Positions 53,445 through 61,923 are shown, counted from the stretch's first letter. The stretch: DNA of 64,000 nucleotides from G963678445 sp963678445 (GCA_963678445.1 OY782877.1:186001-250000), one strand, 5' to 3'. The notes: generated from the sequence alone by a model not told the origin. Translations and numbers: made by a program.

Positions 53445-54016
53445 TCGAGGTCTCCTGTACGACAAAGAAAAACACCTGCGGTATGCAGTTCATCCAATGC
53501 AGCACCAGCACTGTCGTCATCCACGCCACGGCAGGCATCGACTACAACATAGGTTTCAAAACCGAATTGTAGCGCGTCTAGCGCTGTGGCGCGCACGCAA
53601 TAATCGGTCGCCAGACCGGTGATGAACACACGCTTCACTTCTTTTTTAGATAGAATGCTATCTAATGCCGTTCCATCAAAAGCGCTGTATGCATCCTTAT
53701 CGGGGTCGGTAGCCTTTTCGACAAAGTACGCATCCAAAGGCACTCGCAAATCCCCATGAAACTCCGCGCCAGGCGTATCTTGAATACAATGCGACGGCCA
53801 GCTTCCATCCCTGAATTCCGGCGCATCGCTGAAGCTGCAATGATCCGAGGGATGCCAGTCTCGTGAAAAAACAAGCACATCAAATTTACCCATAATGCGG
53901 TTAATAGGTGATACTACCCCATCACCACCGGGCACATTAAGCGCGCCTCCAGGACAGAAATCATTTTGCACATCCACTATGAGCAAGGCATCCTTAATTC
54001 CAATTTTTATGCCCAC
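53441..54016 (-). CDS. pncA: Nicotinamidase
   Basis: Deamidates nicotinamide to nicotinate for PncB. The cysteine hydrolase triad is intact: VDVQNDF (Asp15), FVEKATD (Lys101) and TDYCVRATA (Cys140); the metal ligands lie in SRDWHP and WPSHC. The frame opens at 54037, but GTG 54014-54016 has AAGGAGG just upstream, embedded in the end of the Nudix gene; this gives 191 residues. It overlaps the Nudix gene by 10 bases and pncB by 4. Confidence 0.93.
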   Translation of the reverse strand: MGIKIGIKDALLIVDVQNDFCPGGALNVPGGDGVVSPINRIMGKFDVLVFSRDWHPSDHCSFSDAPEFRDGSWPSHCIQDTPGAEFHGDLRVPLDAYFVEKATDPDKDAYSAFDGTALDSILSKKEVKRVFITGLATDYCVRATALDALQFGFETYVVVDACRGVDDDSAGAALDELHTAGVFLCRTGDLE

Positions 54017-54465
54017 ATCCCCTCCTTTTCGCACCATGCAACAGCGAACTCCACTATCTCTTGGTGGTCAAATGCTAACGATGGCAGCTGAGCCAGATCG
54101 AACCACTCTACACATGCTGCATCATCGCCCCCTTTGGGGGCACACAAATCACGCACCACTCGCCCTACGAAGGCCACGGAAATACTACGCCCCCGTGGAT
54201 CGCGTCCTGGTGCGCCAAAAGTACGACACTGCTGCAACGCCACATGCTGCAGGCCGGTCTCTTCGTAGAACTCACGCGCTGCTGCGTCGAGAAGGTCCTC
54301 ATCCATATCCACAAAGCCGCCGGGCAACGCCCAAGAGCCTGCAAATGGCGCATTCTTCCGCTCGATTAAAAGCACTTGACGTCTGCCCACATGCTCCGTG
54401 AAGATCACAGCATCCACCGTAACCATGGGACGTGGATAGGCATAACAGTATTGCTTTTCCCTCAT
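54007..54465 (-). CDS. Nudix hydrolase, ADP-ribose pyrophosphatase-like
   Basis: A 152-residue Nudix protein with a complete Nudix box GGFVDMDEDLLDAAAREFYE, continuing ETGL (GX5EX7REUXEEXGU). The N-terminal YPRPMVTVDAVIF and short length fit the bacterial ADP-ribose pyrophosphatase or NrtR-less Nudix group. Being first in an operon with pncA and pncB, it probably hydrolyses an NAD-related dinucleotide. It has no DNA-binding domain, so it is not an NrtR regulator. Confidence 0.9.
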   Translation of the reverse strand: MREKQYCYAYPRPMVTVDAVIFTEHVGRRQVLLIERKNAPFAGSWALPGGFVDMDEDLLDAAAREFYEETGLQHVALQQCRTFGAPGRDPRGRSISVAFVGRVVRDLCAPKGGDDAACVEWFDLAQLPSLAFDHQEIVEFAVAWCEKEGMWA

Positions 54466-54571
54466 AAAACACCTCGGTTCAACATAAAGCTTATTTTTTT
54501 CATAATACCTGTTCTCCTCCTCTTTTTACAGAAAAAGGATTCCAGGCATCCTCGTCGACAGAAAAGCAAAA
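54466..54571. other. Intergenic region, left part of the gap to leuA
   Basis: About 106 AT-rich bases, mostly the upstream region of the Nudix operon. No clear promoter boxes; the leuA terminator and a repeat copy follow to the right. Confidence 0.35.
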
Positions 54572-54608
54572 TGGCTGGGAGCAGGCTATTCAGCCCTACT
54601 CCCAGCCA
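54572..54608 (-). terminator. Terminator of leuA
   Basis: TGGCTGGGAG / CTCCCAGCCA form a 10-bp stem with a 17-base loop. On the minus strand a T-rich run ATTTTGCTTTTC follows. The repeat copy F lies between it and the leuA stop. Confidence 0.72.
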
Positions 54609-54610
54609 AT

Positions 54611-54688
54611 TTAGTGACTTACATCTAAAAAGTACCATAAAAACGAACGTTAGTCGGCCCTGGCCACCTGCGGTCGTGGATCACTTTG
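54611..54688 (-). repeat. Dispersed hairpin repeat (copy F)
   Basis: Read on the minus strand: CAAAGTGATCCACGACCGCA, a GGTGGCCAGGGCC block shared with copy G, GTTCGTTTTTATGG, and the end TTTTTAGATGTAAGTCACTAA. It lies 75 bases after the leuA stop, in the same direction, just before a terminator. Confidence 0.65.
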
Positions 54689-54762
54689 TACTTTCCCAGG
54701 CAAAGCCAATAAACAAACCTAACCTGAAAATACCAAGAAACTTCAGCGTCAGCTAAGTTATA

Positions 54763-56289
54763 TCAGGCATTCTCCGCCGCCGTAGCGGTACGAAACGCAA
54801 TGCACTTATTCACCGCATTGAGATACGCTACCACCGCCGCTTCCACAATATCTGTACTAGCGCCATTGCCATAAAATTTCTTGTCGTCGACATTGACCGT
54901 AACATGCGCCTCACCCATGGCATCCTTACCCGGTGTGGTCGCCCTGATATTAAAATGCTCCAAACGACCCGAAATTTGCGTAATACGCTCAATCGCTTTA
55001 CAGGCGGCGTCCACCGGCCCATCACCATAGGCCGTTTCCATGAGCTTCGTTTCACCCTGACACAGCCGTATAAAGGCCGTTGTCGGATTATGCCCAGAGG
55101 TACGCACCTGATCCAGCGTGTACTCGCGGAAACTCTCCGTGGATGACGAAATTAGCAGCATCCTCAAATCGTCCGAGTAGACTTCTTTCTTCTTGTCCGC
55201 CAATTCAATAAATTTTTCGTAAAGAACTTTAAGCTGTTCCTCATTCAGGGCATATCCTAACTGCTCACAACGTTTGGCCAGGCCAGCACGCCCTGAATGC
55301 TTACCCAAAACCAAATCCGTGGCATCACGGCCGACAGACTCTGGCGTCATAATTTCATACGTGCGGGCATTGGCGATTACCCCATGCTGATGAATACCAG
55401 ATTCATGTGCAAAAGCATTTCTTCCTACGACCGGCTTATTATAAGGAATAGTAAGGCCTGTCAACATGCTAAGCAGCGTGCTGGAAGATACCAACTCTTT
55501 GGAGACAACACCACAATCAAAGGCATAGCGATCACTCCGGGTACGCATTGCCATCACGACCTCTTCCAATGCCGTATTGCCTGCACGTTCGCCGATACCA
55601 CTGACCGTGCATTCAACCTGGCGTGCCCCTCCTTCTACCGCAGCCAATGCATTGGCGACTGCCAAACCCAAGTCATTATGGTTGTGCGAAGAAAAGACAA
55701 CCGTATCCGAACCAGAGGCATTTCCGATAACATGGCGGAACATATCCCGGATCTCATTTGGTGTCGTATACCCCACCGTGTCCGGCAAGTTAACAACATC
55801 GGCGCCTGCTGCAATCACAGCTTCTGTTACCGCCGTTAGAAAATCCCAATCGGAACGGGTAGCATCTTCCGCCGAAAACTCCACACGTTCTACCAACTCT
55901 TTCGCACGAGATACCGCCTTAACCGCGGCTTCGATAACCTGCTCACGGCTCATGCGCAACTTATGCTCCAGATGGATATCAGAGGTTGCAATAAACGTGT
56001 GCAACACAGGGCGTTTCGCAGATTCAAGGGCAGCGGCGGCACGTTCAATATCTATAGGAACAGCACGTGCTAATGCTGCCACACGAGCTTTTTCTACATG
56101 CTTGGCCACTTTTTGAACAGCAAGAAATTCCTGGTTAGACGCAATGGGAAAACCCGCTTCGATAATATCGACCCCGAGACGATCCAGCTGCTGCGCCATC
56201 TGTATTTTTTCAGCTTCATCCATACTCGCGCCGGGCGACTGCTCGCCATCACGCAATGTGGTATCGAAAATTTCGACACGTTCTGCCAT
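54763..56289 (-). CDS. leuA: 2-isopropylmalate synthase
   Basis: Condenses acetyl-CoA with 2-oxoisovalerate, committing carbon to leucine. Motifs: FDTTLRDGEQSPGASM at the start, FSSHNHNDLGLAVANALAA with the metal-binding HxH, GIGERAGN and GRNAFAHESGIHQHG. A C-terminal regulatory domain (TTAFIRLCQGETKLMETAYG onward) is present, so leucine feedback is likely. Length 508 is normal. AGGAG lies 12 bases before the ATG. It is monocistronic; no leuB/C/D is in the window. Confidence 0.96.
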   Translation of the reverse strand: MAERVEIFDTTLRDGEQSPGASMDEAEKIQMAQQLDRLGVDIIEAGFPIASNQEFLAVQKVAKHVEKARVAALARAVPIDIERAAAALESAKRPVLHTFIATSDIHLEHKLRMSREQVIEAAVKAVSRAKELVERVEFSAEDATRSDWDFLTAVTEAVIAAGADVVNLPDTVGYTTPNEIRDMFRHVIGNASGSDTVVFSSHNHNDLGLAVANALAAVEGGARQVECTVSGIGERAGNTALEEVVMAMRTRSDRYAFDCGVVSKELVSSSTLLSMLTGLTIPYNKPVVGRNAFAHESGIHQHGVIANARTYEIMTPESVGRDATDLVLGKHSGRAGLAKRCEQLGYALNEEQLKVLYEKFIELADKKKEVYSDDLRMLLISSSTESFREYTLDQVRTSGHNPTTAFIRLCQGETKLMETAYGDGPVDAACKAIERITQISGRLEHFNIRATTPGKDAMGEAHVTVNVDDKKFYGNGASTDIVEAAVVAYLNAVNKCIAFRTATAAENA

Positions 56290-56498
56290 ATCTTTTTACA
56301 CTCCTATGTAAAGTTCTATCCGAACTTGCTATCGACAGCACCTTTGGGCCCAATAACTGTACCCAGTCAATGCAACCAGACTTTCCCCTTATTTTCAATT
56401 TATATACCTGAGGATTATAGTGAGTACACATAGAAAGACGCAAAAAAAATCCGTTTCGACCGAGTTCTCCGTAGTTTTTAACGCGACCTTCGTTTGGG

Positions 56499-56510
56499 TA
56501 TAATAAAAAC
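56499..56510 (+). promoter_or_regulatory. -10 box six bases before the ATG of the 184-residue gene
   Basis: A consensus TATAAT (56499-56504) is followed by AAAAAC and the ATG at 56511, with no ribosome-binding site. The spacing equals that of the polyprenyl synthase gene and implies a leaderless mRNA. Confidence 0.6.
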
Positions 56511-57065
56511 ATGCATACCCCACATCCAAAAACGATACGAAGAAAACTGTTGCTATTCCTCTATGAACGCTACCTGCAAAATCCCTTGGAGATGTTCAGT
56601 CCGACGGATTTTCTTGAACACGGCGAATTCCAGCGCACAGAATTAATGGTAAATATGCATTACTTGGGGGATCGGCAACTGGCGGAAGTTATGGTGGGTT
56701 ATAATCCCCCCATGTTCGACGCAGCCCGCATCACCGCCAACGGCATAGATCTGGTCGAAAACCGTTTCGAACTGGACCGCTTGTTTCCCCCGAGGCCCGA
56801 TGAACTGGAAAGCCAGACCGCTTCCCTGCCTCTTCTGCTGGAAAAACTGGTCGCTGAAGTCGATTTTGCCCCTTTAGACGGAGAAGCGCGGCACTCATTG
56901 CTGCGCGACGTACAATTCTTACGCGAAGAGCTTATGCGCCCGGTCGATCGCTGGCGTATCCACGTCATTGAGCAGGTATCAACGTGGATGGCGGCAAACT
57001 TTGAGACACCGCAGGAAGTACTCCCTTCACTGGAAGCTATCCGAGCAATATTGCGTGAAATCTAA
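56511..57065 (+). CDS. Small protein with a winged-helix-like N-terminus
   Basis: 184 residues, soluble and helical. The first 75 residues (IRRKLLLFLYERYLQNPLEM; TELMVNMHYLGDRQLAEVM; ITANGIDLVE) look like a winged-helix domain of the kind that reads out repeat or DNA sequence. The rest is a charged helical region. I recognise no named family. It starts directly behind a TATAAT box and a dispersed repeat begins inside its TAA stop. leuA is divergent. Confidence 0.65.
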   Translation: MHTPHPKTIRRKLLLFLYERYLQNPLEMFSPTDFLEHGEFQRTELMVNMHYLGDRQLAEVMVGYNPPMFDAARITANGIDLVENRFELDRLFPPRPDELESQTASLPLLLEKLVAEVDFAPLDGEARHSLLRDVQFLREELMRPVDRWRIHVIEQVSTWMAANFETPQEVLPSLEAIRAILREI

Positions 57066-57160
57066 AGCGCTCCAGCGACCACAAGGTGGCCAGGGCCACA
57101 ATCAAGATGTATGCTTCTTACCGTCTCTAACCAAAAAAACTCCGTTTTTTATGAAACGCG
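57064..57160 (+). repeat. Dispersed hairpin repeat (copy G) starting in a stop codon
   Basis: AAAGCGCTCCAGCGACCACA starts at the second base of the TAA stop codon (57063-57065). A GGTGGCCAGGGCCAC hairpin follows, then ATGCTTCTTACCGTCTCTAACC and a CTCCGTTTTTTATG tail. It resembles copies B and F in carrying the GGTGGCC insert. Confidence 0.75.
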
Positions 57161-57258
57161 GGCAGGTCAGAAACTAATTTTCTCCTAACGTGACATCGTC
57201 CCGTCCATCTTGTTATGATTCCCACCAATAGTCTAACTGGAAGGAGATTTATCCACCC

Positions 57259-57807
57259 ATGCTGCACCGTGAGCAAGCCGCCTTGATCGTTATTGATATA
57301 CAAGACATCATTATGCCGAAGACCTCATCGGTCGCTGACAATTATCTCAATGAGGTTGGACGCATCATCCAGGTAGCGCATACGCTGGAACTACCCATAC
57401 TGGCTACTGAACAGTATCCGGAAAAATTTGGTAGCACAAACACACAAATTATCGAGCACTTGGGTGAAAACATCCACCCTATTCCTAAGCTTAGCTTTAG
57501 CTGTTTTGGCTCCCCGGAATTCCGTACTGCACTTGAGGCGACCGGACGCAAGCAGCTTTTAGTCGTAGGTATGGAAACGCATATCTGCGTGATGCAGACG
57601 GTGCTCGACGCCATGGATGAGGGATATGAGGCTTTCGCGATACGCGACGCCATCGTATCCCGCAAAAAACGGGAATATGCGACGGGTCTAAAACGCATGG
57701 CACGTAATGGCGCACAGGTGGTCACCACGCAGATGGCCATCTTTGAGCTTCTGCGTGAAGCAGGCACGCCAGAATTCAAACAGCTCCTGCCTCTCTTAAA
57801 AAGTTAG
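57259..57807 (+). CDS. Isochorismatase-family cysteine hydrolase
   Basis: 182 residues with the family's catalytic triad: VIDIQD (Asp13), IPKLSFS (Lys77) and ETHICVMQT (Cys110). The length and the sequence TEQYPEKFG suit the ISOC1/YcaC-type group. The substrate cannot be predicted; nicotinamidase proper is elsewhere (53441-54016) and this protein lacks its metal ligands. AAGGAG precedes the start by about 12 bases. It is monocistronic. Confidence 0.88.
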   Translation: MLHREQAALIVIDIQDIIMPKTSSVADNYLNEVGRIIQVAHTLELPILATEQYPEKFGSTNTQIIEHLGENIHPIPKLSFSCFGSPEFRTALEATGRKQLLVVGMETHICVMQTVLDAMDEGYEAFAIRDAIVSRKKREYATGLKRMARNGAQVVTTQMAIFELLREAGTPEFKQLLPLLKS

Positions 57808-57853
57808 GGGAAATACGGGACCCGTCCAAAGCAGGCTCTCTTTTGCCATCTAT

Positions 57854-58888
57854 TTAAGATAATTTCTCAGCCCAAAAGAGGCGCCCCTTGCGCCCCACAG
57901 CTTCTACCCCCATCGGCTGTAATCCTGCTTCTGTCGCCCACTCCTCCAAGAGAGATGCTGACCACGTGCGTCCCTCCCGCGAGTGTAGCATCATATGCAG
58001 CGAAAAAAGCGAGAGGAAAATTTCGTCGTCATCTTCCAATTCGCTCTCTAAAAAGTCCTTGATGCATATACGACCAGTTGGCACCAACGCAGCATAGGCG
58101 CGTTGAAAAAGCAGTTGACACTCCGACGCACCCAGCCCGTGCATCAGGTTGGATATGAAAATGAGGTCATAGCCCTCCCCCCATGGTGCATCAAAGCAGG
58201 AACCGATCTGGTAACGACAACGGGCATCCAGCCCCAACCGCTGCATACGTGTCCGCGCATGCACAACCGCCGTTTCCCCGTCCAACAACACCGCCTCCAA
58301 ATTATCATTGGCTTGCAAAAATGCCACTGAATACGCGCCACACCCGCACCCTACATCCAATAACCGTAGATAGCGCCACGGCTGTACCGCTGCAACTACA
58401 GCAGGGGCAGACAACCGTGCCAAGGCATCCATCCCCGCCACATAGGCGCGCTCTCCCGCACTTCCCTGGGGATGACGTCCGACATAACGGCCTTTTCCCG
58501 TCTGCACGACCTCGTCCAAACATAGCCACGCATGGTGCGCATGCATGGTGTGTTCTAGAAAGTCACCGAGATAGGCCGCCCCCTGCGATGTTAGACAGGT
58601 ACGCGCGATTGCGCTGTTTTGAAAGGTATCTCCAACCCGCTCCAGCAATGCCAAAGCCAACAAGGCCTGCAACATGTGCATAGTTCCGCGCGGGGACCAG
58701 TTGAGGGCCTTTGCCACCTCCTGAGGAGAATGCGGATCTTGTAAGAATGCGAAAAGACCTGCCTGATGTGCGACGAACAAGACCTGCGAGCCCTTAAATG
58801 CATTTGCCAACGCATCGACCTGGGCTACACAGGCCGCAACCGATGGCTCTCCCTCCGCTCCCCCCGCCTTATCCTGCCCGGAAGTCAT
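57854..58888 (-). CDS. SAM-dependent O-methyltransferase
   Basis: 344 residues of the plant/bacterial O-methyltransferase family 2 type. An N-terminal winged-helix dimerisation region (about 20-100, FAFLQDPHSPQEVAKALNWS, near residue 48) precedes a Rossmann domain with LLDVGCGCGAYSVAF as the SAM-binding motif I and LIFISNLMHGLG. The substrate is unknown; relatives methylate hydroxyls in pigments and polyketides. Its start overlaps the tatB stop by four bases, so it is cotranscribed with the Tat genes, an unusual partner. Confidence 0.85.
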   Translation of the reverse strand: MTSGQDKAGGAEGEPSVAACVAQVDALANAFKGSQVLFVAHQAGLFAFLQDPHSPQEVAKALNWSPRGTMHMLQALLALALLERVGDTFQNSAIARTCLTSQGAAYLGDFLEHTMHAHHAWLCLDEVVQTGKGRYVGRHPQGSAGERAYVAGMDALARLSAPAVVAAVQPWRYLRLLDVGCGCGAYSVAFLQANDNLEAVLLDGETAVVHARTRMQRLGLDARCRYQIGSCFDAPWGEGYDLIFISNLMHGLGASECQLLFQRAYAALVPTGRICIKDFLESELEDDDEIFLSLFSLHMMLHSREGRTWSASLLEEWATEAGLQPMGVEAVGRKGRLFWAEKLS

Positions 58889-59391
58889 CCGTCCAGACGT
58901 TCCGGCGGCTCATCCTGCATAAACTCGGATTCCACGGAATCCTCCTCCCCTTCGTATGGCTCTTCCGGCACCATGTCGTCAGGCCCCCCATCGTAGCCCT
59001 CAACATGTTCCTCGCCAGGCATCGACTCGCGATAATTATCTTCGCCTGACTGATCCTCAGAATAGCCAAAATCCCCCGGCGCCAAACCTTCCGATTCTTC
59101 AGCATCCTCGTCATAGCCTGAAGAATAGCCTATTGCTTCATCTTCCTCTGTATCCGAAGCCATCAAGTGATCTACGTATTCCTCAGGACGATACTTCTCT
59201 AAACTCTTCAATTCCCCCTTCAATGGATTCAGCTCCTTCGTCACCTCCTGTTTCACATCATCCATATACCCACGCAGATCACGCACCGTGCGCAGCACCA
59301 CCTTGGCAAAATCAGGAAACTTTTCCGGTCCGATCACCACCAGGGCAATACCGCCAATCAAGATCATTTCGCCAAAACCAATGCCTAACAT
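58885..59391 (-). CDS. tatB: Sec-independent translocase protein TatB (TatA/B family)
   Basis: 168 residues with the family layout: a single N-terminal membrane helix (GFGEMILIGGIALVVIGPEK), a conserved FG-type hinge, an amphipathic helix (FAKVVLRTVRDLRGYMDDV) and an acidic disordered tail of about 90 residues rich in Glu, Asp and Gly. The Gly-Pro-E-K-x-P hinge and length suit TatB rather than TatA. It lies 12 bases after tatC; the long acidic tail is a lineage-specific addition. Confidence 0.87.
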   Translation of the reverse strand: MLGIGFGEMILIGGIALVVIGPEKFPDFAKVVLRTVRDLRGYMDDVKQEVTKELNPLKGELKSLEKYRPEEYVDHLMASDTEEDEAIGYSSGYDEDAEESEGLAPGDFGYSEDQSGEDNYRESMPGEEHVEGYDGGPDDMVPEEPYEGEEDSVESEFMQDEPPERLDG

Positions 59392-59403
59392 AACCGATTT
59401 TCC

Positions 59404-60210
59404 TTAACTGGAGGTTTGGGACGTCTTTGACTTGCGACGTACCACCACATAAGAAAGCAACACACTACCTTCATACAGGAGGACAAGCGGAAGCAACATA
59501 ATCACCATTGATACAGGATCGGGAGGCGTGAATGCCGCTGCCCCCACCGCCATGCCCACAATGGCTACCCGCCGGTATTGTTTCAGGGTCGCTGGCGTCA
59601 ATAACCCCATATACACCAATATCAGCACCGCCATGGGGAATTGGAAAGCCACCGCAAATCCCACGAGAAATTTAATAATTATCGAAATTGTTTCACTGGC
59701 GCGCAGTTGCGCTTCCCAACCCTCCGGCACCCATTGCAGCAACATCGGAAGCACCAACGGCAATACGCCAAAGTAAGAAACCAACACTCCCACCACGGCC
59801 AGAATACTACAGCCAATGATCAGTACCTGTATCGTTCGCTGTTCGGAGGGACGTAATCCAGGAAAGACAAACGCACATATCTGCCAAAGCAGATAAGGCA
59901 ACGCTAGCAGAAAACCGCCATAGCCTGCCATTTTCAATTTCAATAATACAATCTCAATCGGATTCAACACCACAAAATTTGGTGCGGCTCGCTTCGTTTC
60001 TTGCACGGCCGCAGCTCCCTCGACCCCCACTTGCCCCACCGTCTGCTGTGCTTCTGGCATCAATGGCCACGCCAACAGGTTCAAAATGCCCTCCGAAAAA
60101 ATATAGCACCCCACCACCGTCACGAGTACCGCAATACAAGAGCGGATAATACGTGTACGGAGTTCACCTAAATGTTCAGTGAAGGTCATCCGTTTTTCTT
60201 CATCGGACAC
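59404..60210 (-). CDS. tatC: Sec-independent translocase protein TatC
   Basis: Core receptor of the Tat translocon for folded twin-arginine proteins. It has MTFTEHLGELRTRIIRS at the start, six membrane helices, and PYLLWQICAFVFPGLRPSEQ, the conserved P-x-x-L-x-x-x-x-x-F-x-x-P-G-L region. The first periplasmic loop is expanded by about 30 residues. The frame opens at a TTG at 60225, but GTG 60208-60210 has GGAGG eight bases upstream, giving 268 residues. tatB and a methyltransferase follow. No tatA is seen in the window. Confidence 0.94.
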   Translation of the reverse strand: MSDEEKRMTFTEHLGELRTRIIRSCIAVLVTVVGCYIFSEGILNLLAWPLMPEAQQTVGQVGVEGAAAVQETKRAAPNFVVLNPIEIVLLKLKMAGYGGFLLALPYLLWQICAFVFPGLRPSEQRTIQVLIIGCSILAVVGVLVSYFGVLPLVLPMLLQWVPEGWEAQLRASETISIIIKFLVGFAVAFQFPMAVLILVYMGLLTPATLKQYRRVAIVGMAVGAAAFTPPDPVSMVIMLLPLVLLYEGSVLLSYVVVRRKSKTSQTSS

Positions 60211-60250
60211 GAAAGCAACCTCCAAGCGCCCTACACGTGCAAAGCAGCTT

Positions 60251-60351
60251 TTAGTGACTTAATTCTGGAAAGTAGTCATAAAAAACGAAGTTTTACTGTT
60301 GTCAGGTATGGCAAGAACCATACCTCCTGTTTGTGGTCGCTGGAGCACTTT
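60251..60351 (-). repeat. Dispersed hairpin repeat (copy H), best-preserved second hairpin
   Basis: On the minus strand: AAAGTGCTCCAGCGACCACA, then AGGTATGGTTCTTGCCATACCT, a perfect 8-bp stem-loop, CCTGAC, AAAACTTCGTTTTTTATGAC, and the end AAGTCACTAA. It lies between the small membrane-protein gene and tatC. Confidence 0.8.
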
Positions 60352-60476
60352 AAGAGGTTTAACATCAAAAACAACCGCAGCCGCCCCGTTTCTATAGACA
60401 GACAAAAAAACAGTCCCCTTACCCACGGCTGAACTTCACAACCCAGCTCTAGCGCAAGGAGACTAAAAAAACAAGG

Positions 60477-61055
60477 TTACATCCCTATAAAATCTCGAAT
60501 CGGCCCCGTCCACAATTGCAGAAAGGGAGGATTCCAGATAAAAAGTCCGACGAGCACACCGATGACGACTGCGATAATAAGTAAGGTCTTTACCGTCTCA
60601 TTGTCACCACCACTCTTCACCGCAATCCCTTGGCCCGGCATGGCAACGTGTACTTTTTCACCCATCTCCGCACGGCGCTTTTTGTCTTCGATAACCCCGA
60701 GGGTTTCGTTAATCGAGATGAATGCGCGGTGCCACTCCCCTTGCAGCTTTTTCACGGCTACTTCTGACTGCGCATAGATGGCTTCCAGATTGGTAGCGCC
60801 AGAAACAATGTTCATGGCATTACCATCGATATTGTAGTCATCCATCAACGACTGCTGAAGCACTTTATGCTCCCGCGCCAGTTTACTTTTGATTTTCAGG
60901 AATTGGTTTTCCAATTGCGCCTTGTTAGCGCCTGGGCTGGGATATGCGCTCAGGATTTGATTGAACAAAAGCCAATCGTTCATAAACTCACGGCACATCT
61001 CTACCCTGCGTCCCAATTCATCCAAACTCTGTTGCTGCTTTTTGCTTAAAGCCAT
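60477..61055 (-). CDS. Small protein with a C-terminal membrane anchor
   Basis: 192 residues: a helical, charged cytoplasmic part (KKQQQSLDELGRRVEMCREF; LAREHKVLQQSLMDDYNID) followed by one strongly hydrophobic C-terminal helix (TVKTLLIIAVVIGVLVGLFI). It is tail-anchored, with some resemblance to LemA-type helical bundles, but I cannot name a family. The frame is open to 61139; the ATG at 61053-61055 has AGGAG 11 bases upstream. It is monocistronic. Confidence 0.68.
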   Translation of the reverse strand: MALSKKQQQSLDELGRRVEMCREFMNDWLLFNQILSAYPSPGANKAQLENQFLKIKSKLAREHKVLQQSLMDDYNIDGNAMNIVSGATNLEAIYAQSEVAVKKLQGEWHRAFISINETLGVIEDKKRRAEMGEKVHVAMPGQGIAVKSGGDNETVKTLLIIAVVIGVLVGLFIWNPPFLQLWTGPIRDFIGM

Positions 61056-61194
61056 AGCACGGCATGCTCCTATGCGCGAAATTGCCTCTCCAATAGATGC
61101 GCTAATGTAGCACACAAACGCATTAAAGTCAAACCTCATTCTGGCGTAAGTCGTACAATTCTCACTTCTTAGAACATATTACACAAACACACGC

Positions 61195-61235
61195 CACTAA
61201 AAAACCTCCGGGGAAAAGCTTTCCCGGAGGTTTTC
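61195..61235 (-). terminator. Intrinsic terminator of trpE-trpG
   Basis: AAAACCTCCGGG / CCCGGAGGTTTT form a 12-bp stem extended by GAAA/TTTC. On the minus strand it is followed by TTTTTTAG. Repeat copy I lies between it and the trpG stop. Confidence 0.85.
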
Positions 61236-61260
61236 TGTAACTGACCCGACAAAAGCGGTC

Positions 61261-61334
61261 ATACTAAACAAAACGTATTTTGGTCAGGGTATGGCAAAAA
61301 CCACACCTCTTGCCTGCGGTCGCTAAAGCGCTTT
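61261..61334 (-). repeat. Dispersed hairpin repeat (copy I)
   Basis: On the minus strand: GCGCTTTAGCGACCGCAGGC, AGGTGTGGTTTTTGCCATACC, CCTGACCAAAATACG. It begins 20 bases after the trpG stop, in the same direction, and precedes the terminator. Confidence 0.72.
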
Positions 61335-61353
61335 CGAAGACATTGGGAGCGCT

Positions 61354-61923
61354 TTAACAACGTTGTTCTAGGAAATTTCGTACTATTGCCTTTCCATGCG
61401 GCGTCAGAATGCTCTCCGGGTGAAACTGTACGCCCCACACCTTGTACTCACGATGCGCCACCGCCATGATCTCGCCCTGATCCGTTTCTGCAATGATCTC
61501 CAATGCCTCAGGACAGGTCTCCCGACGAATAATCAGCGAATGGTATCGCGTCGCAGTAAACGGGGAAGGGACATCCTTAAAAAGAACATTCCCCGTGTGG
61601 CGCATTTCACTGATTTTACCATGCATGATGCGATCAGCACGCACTACCTCGCCGCCAAAAGCTGCACCAATACTCTGATGGCCCAGACAAACGCCGAAAA
61701 TCGGATACTTTGGTCCAAGCGTTTTGATTAGCTCCACCGAAATCCCCGCCTCGTTCGGCGTACACGGTCCCGGCGAGACGATGATGTGATCCGGTTTCAA
61801 GGCATCTACACCCGCCACATCAATAGCGTCATTGCGAAACACACGGATGTCTTTCTCCAATTCGCCAAAGTATTGTACGAGATTATACGTAAAAGAGTCG
61901 TAATTATCGATGAGTACTATCAT
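61354..61923 (-). CDS. trpG: Anthranilate synthase component II (glutamine amidotransferase)
   Basis: Supplies ammonia to TrpE from glutamine. A class I triad is intact: GVCLGHQSIG with Cys79, and GVQFHPESIL with His and Glu near residue 167. IDNYDSFTYNLVQYFG and VSPGPCTPNEAG are typical. Length 189 indicates a stand-alone amidotransferase without the TrpD fusion. It overlaps trpE by ATGA (61920-61923). It could also serve as PabA, as in many bacteria with one TrpG. Confidence 0.95.
   Translation of the reverse strand: MIVLIDNYDSFTYNLVQYFGELEKDIRVFRNDAIDVAGVDALKPDHIIVSPGPCTPNEAGISVELIKTLGPKYPIFGVCLGHQSIGAAFGGEVVRADRIMHGKISEMRHTGNVLFKDVPSPFTATRYHSLIIRRETCPEALEIIAETDQGEIMAVAHREYKVWGVQFHPESILTPHGKAIVRNFLEQRC

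Larger units (their letters stand above)
61056..61353. other. Intergenic region with the trp terminator and a repeat copy
   Basis: About 298 bases. It holds the terminator at 61195-61235 and repeat copy I at 61261-61334; the rest (61056-61194) is AT-rich upstream sequence of the small membrane-protein gene. Confidence 0.55.
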
